Below the pieces are notes generated by a model, which had not been told where the DNA came from, made no database searches, and saw nothing but the letters and a program-made list of their open reading frames with translations. Of a DNA stretch of 49,998 nt, positions 49,957 to 49,998 are shown one piece after another. The stretch covers positions 1-49,998 of the forward strand of contig CALKAL010000021.1 of the NCBI GenBank assembly GCA_937983065.1, read 5' to 3'. This DNA comes from an uncultured Bacillaceae bacterium (GTDB taxonomy: Bacteria; Bacillota; Bacilli; Bacillales; Alkalibacillaceae). Both the position numbers and the translations under genes were made by a program. The stretch's first letter is position 1. Each line of letters opens with the position of its first letter.

Positions 49957-49998
49957 TAAAAAAATGCGACTCTCTATAATTAAATATACAAACAAACT

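Noticed and set aside
1..49998. Anti-phage systems, CRISPR arrays, prophage, toxin-antitoxin pairs, tRNA or rRNA genes
   Set aside because: None seen on either strand. Almost all of the window is conserved core Bacillaceae sequence.

Overview
The window is 50 kb of a low-GC, endospore-forming Firmicute of the family Bacillaceae. Nearly every gene has a recognisable Bacillus subtilis counterpart in almost the same order. The sporulation sigma factors sigE and sigG, SpoIIGA, SpoVD, SpoVE, RsfA, YlbJ and a YlbD-type coat protein show that it sporulates. The MurE DNPR motif indicates meso-diaminopimelate peptidoglycan. A very acidic linker in the peptide-binding lipoprotein hints at a salt-tolerant relative (inference). 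No tRNA, rRNA, CRISPR array, prophage or intact insertion sequence was seen.

Layout, mostly read on the minus strand. Bases 49956-44100 carry a five-gene peptide ABC transporter operon (ATPase, ATPase, binding lipoprotein, permease, permease) behind a consensus sigma-A promoter. Bases 43982-30830 are the ctaG-ylb block: ctaG, yugN, ylbD, ricF, ylbG, two poorly known genes, a probable csfG sporulation sRNA, rsmD, coaD, ylbJ, ylbK, ylbL, tmcAL, ylbN, rpmF (too short for a 60-residue ORF cut-off), an enoyl-CoA hydratase-like gene and rsfA. Bases 30779-27203 hold ylbP, panE, a DUF3397 gene and bshC. Bases 27073-10008 are the division and cell wall (dcw) cluster: mraZ, rsmH, ftsL, pbpB, spoVD, murE, murF, mraY, murD, spoVE, murB, divIB, ftsA, ftsZ. 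Bases 9725-7232 are spoIIGA-sigE-sigG. Bases 7110-124 are ylmC, ylmD, ylmE, sepF, ylmG, ylmH, divIVA and T-box-controlled ileS.

The dcw genes make lipid II precursors (murE, murF, mraY, murD, murB), polymerise and cross-link them (spoVE, spoVD, pbpB), and place the septum (ftsA, ftsZ, sepF, divIB, ftsL, divIVA). The same region then launches sporulation through SpoIIGA, pro-sigma-E and sigma-G. murG is missing from its usual place between spoVE and murB. The ylxW-ylxX-sbp genes are missing between divIB and ftsA.

The most interesting non-coding signals are: a probable CsfG forespore sRNA with a sigma-F/sigma-G-like promoter (39060-39248); three contiguous 10-bp GTGG repeats upstream of mraZ that look like the MraZ operator; a sigma-F promoter with a 14-bp spacer before sigG; a perfect Spo0A box upstream of divIVA; a spoIIGA promoter with a long 21-bp spacer; a sigma-H-like promoter before ftsA; and a stem-loop that contains the spoVE ribosome binding site. 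No wholly new multi-gene system was recognised. The least understood genes are the exported 459-residue protein next to csfG and the small protein at 40752-41135. Several starts were moved from the longest ORF to the codon with properly spaced Shine-Dalgarno (SD) support; many are TTG or GTG.
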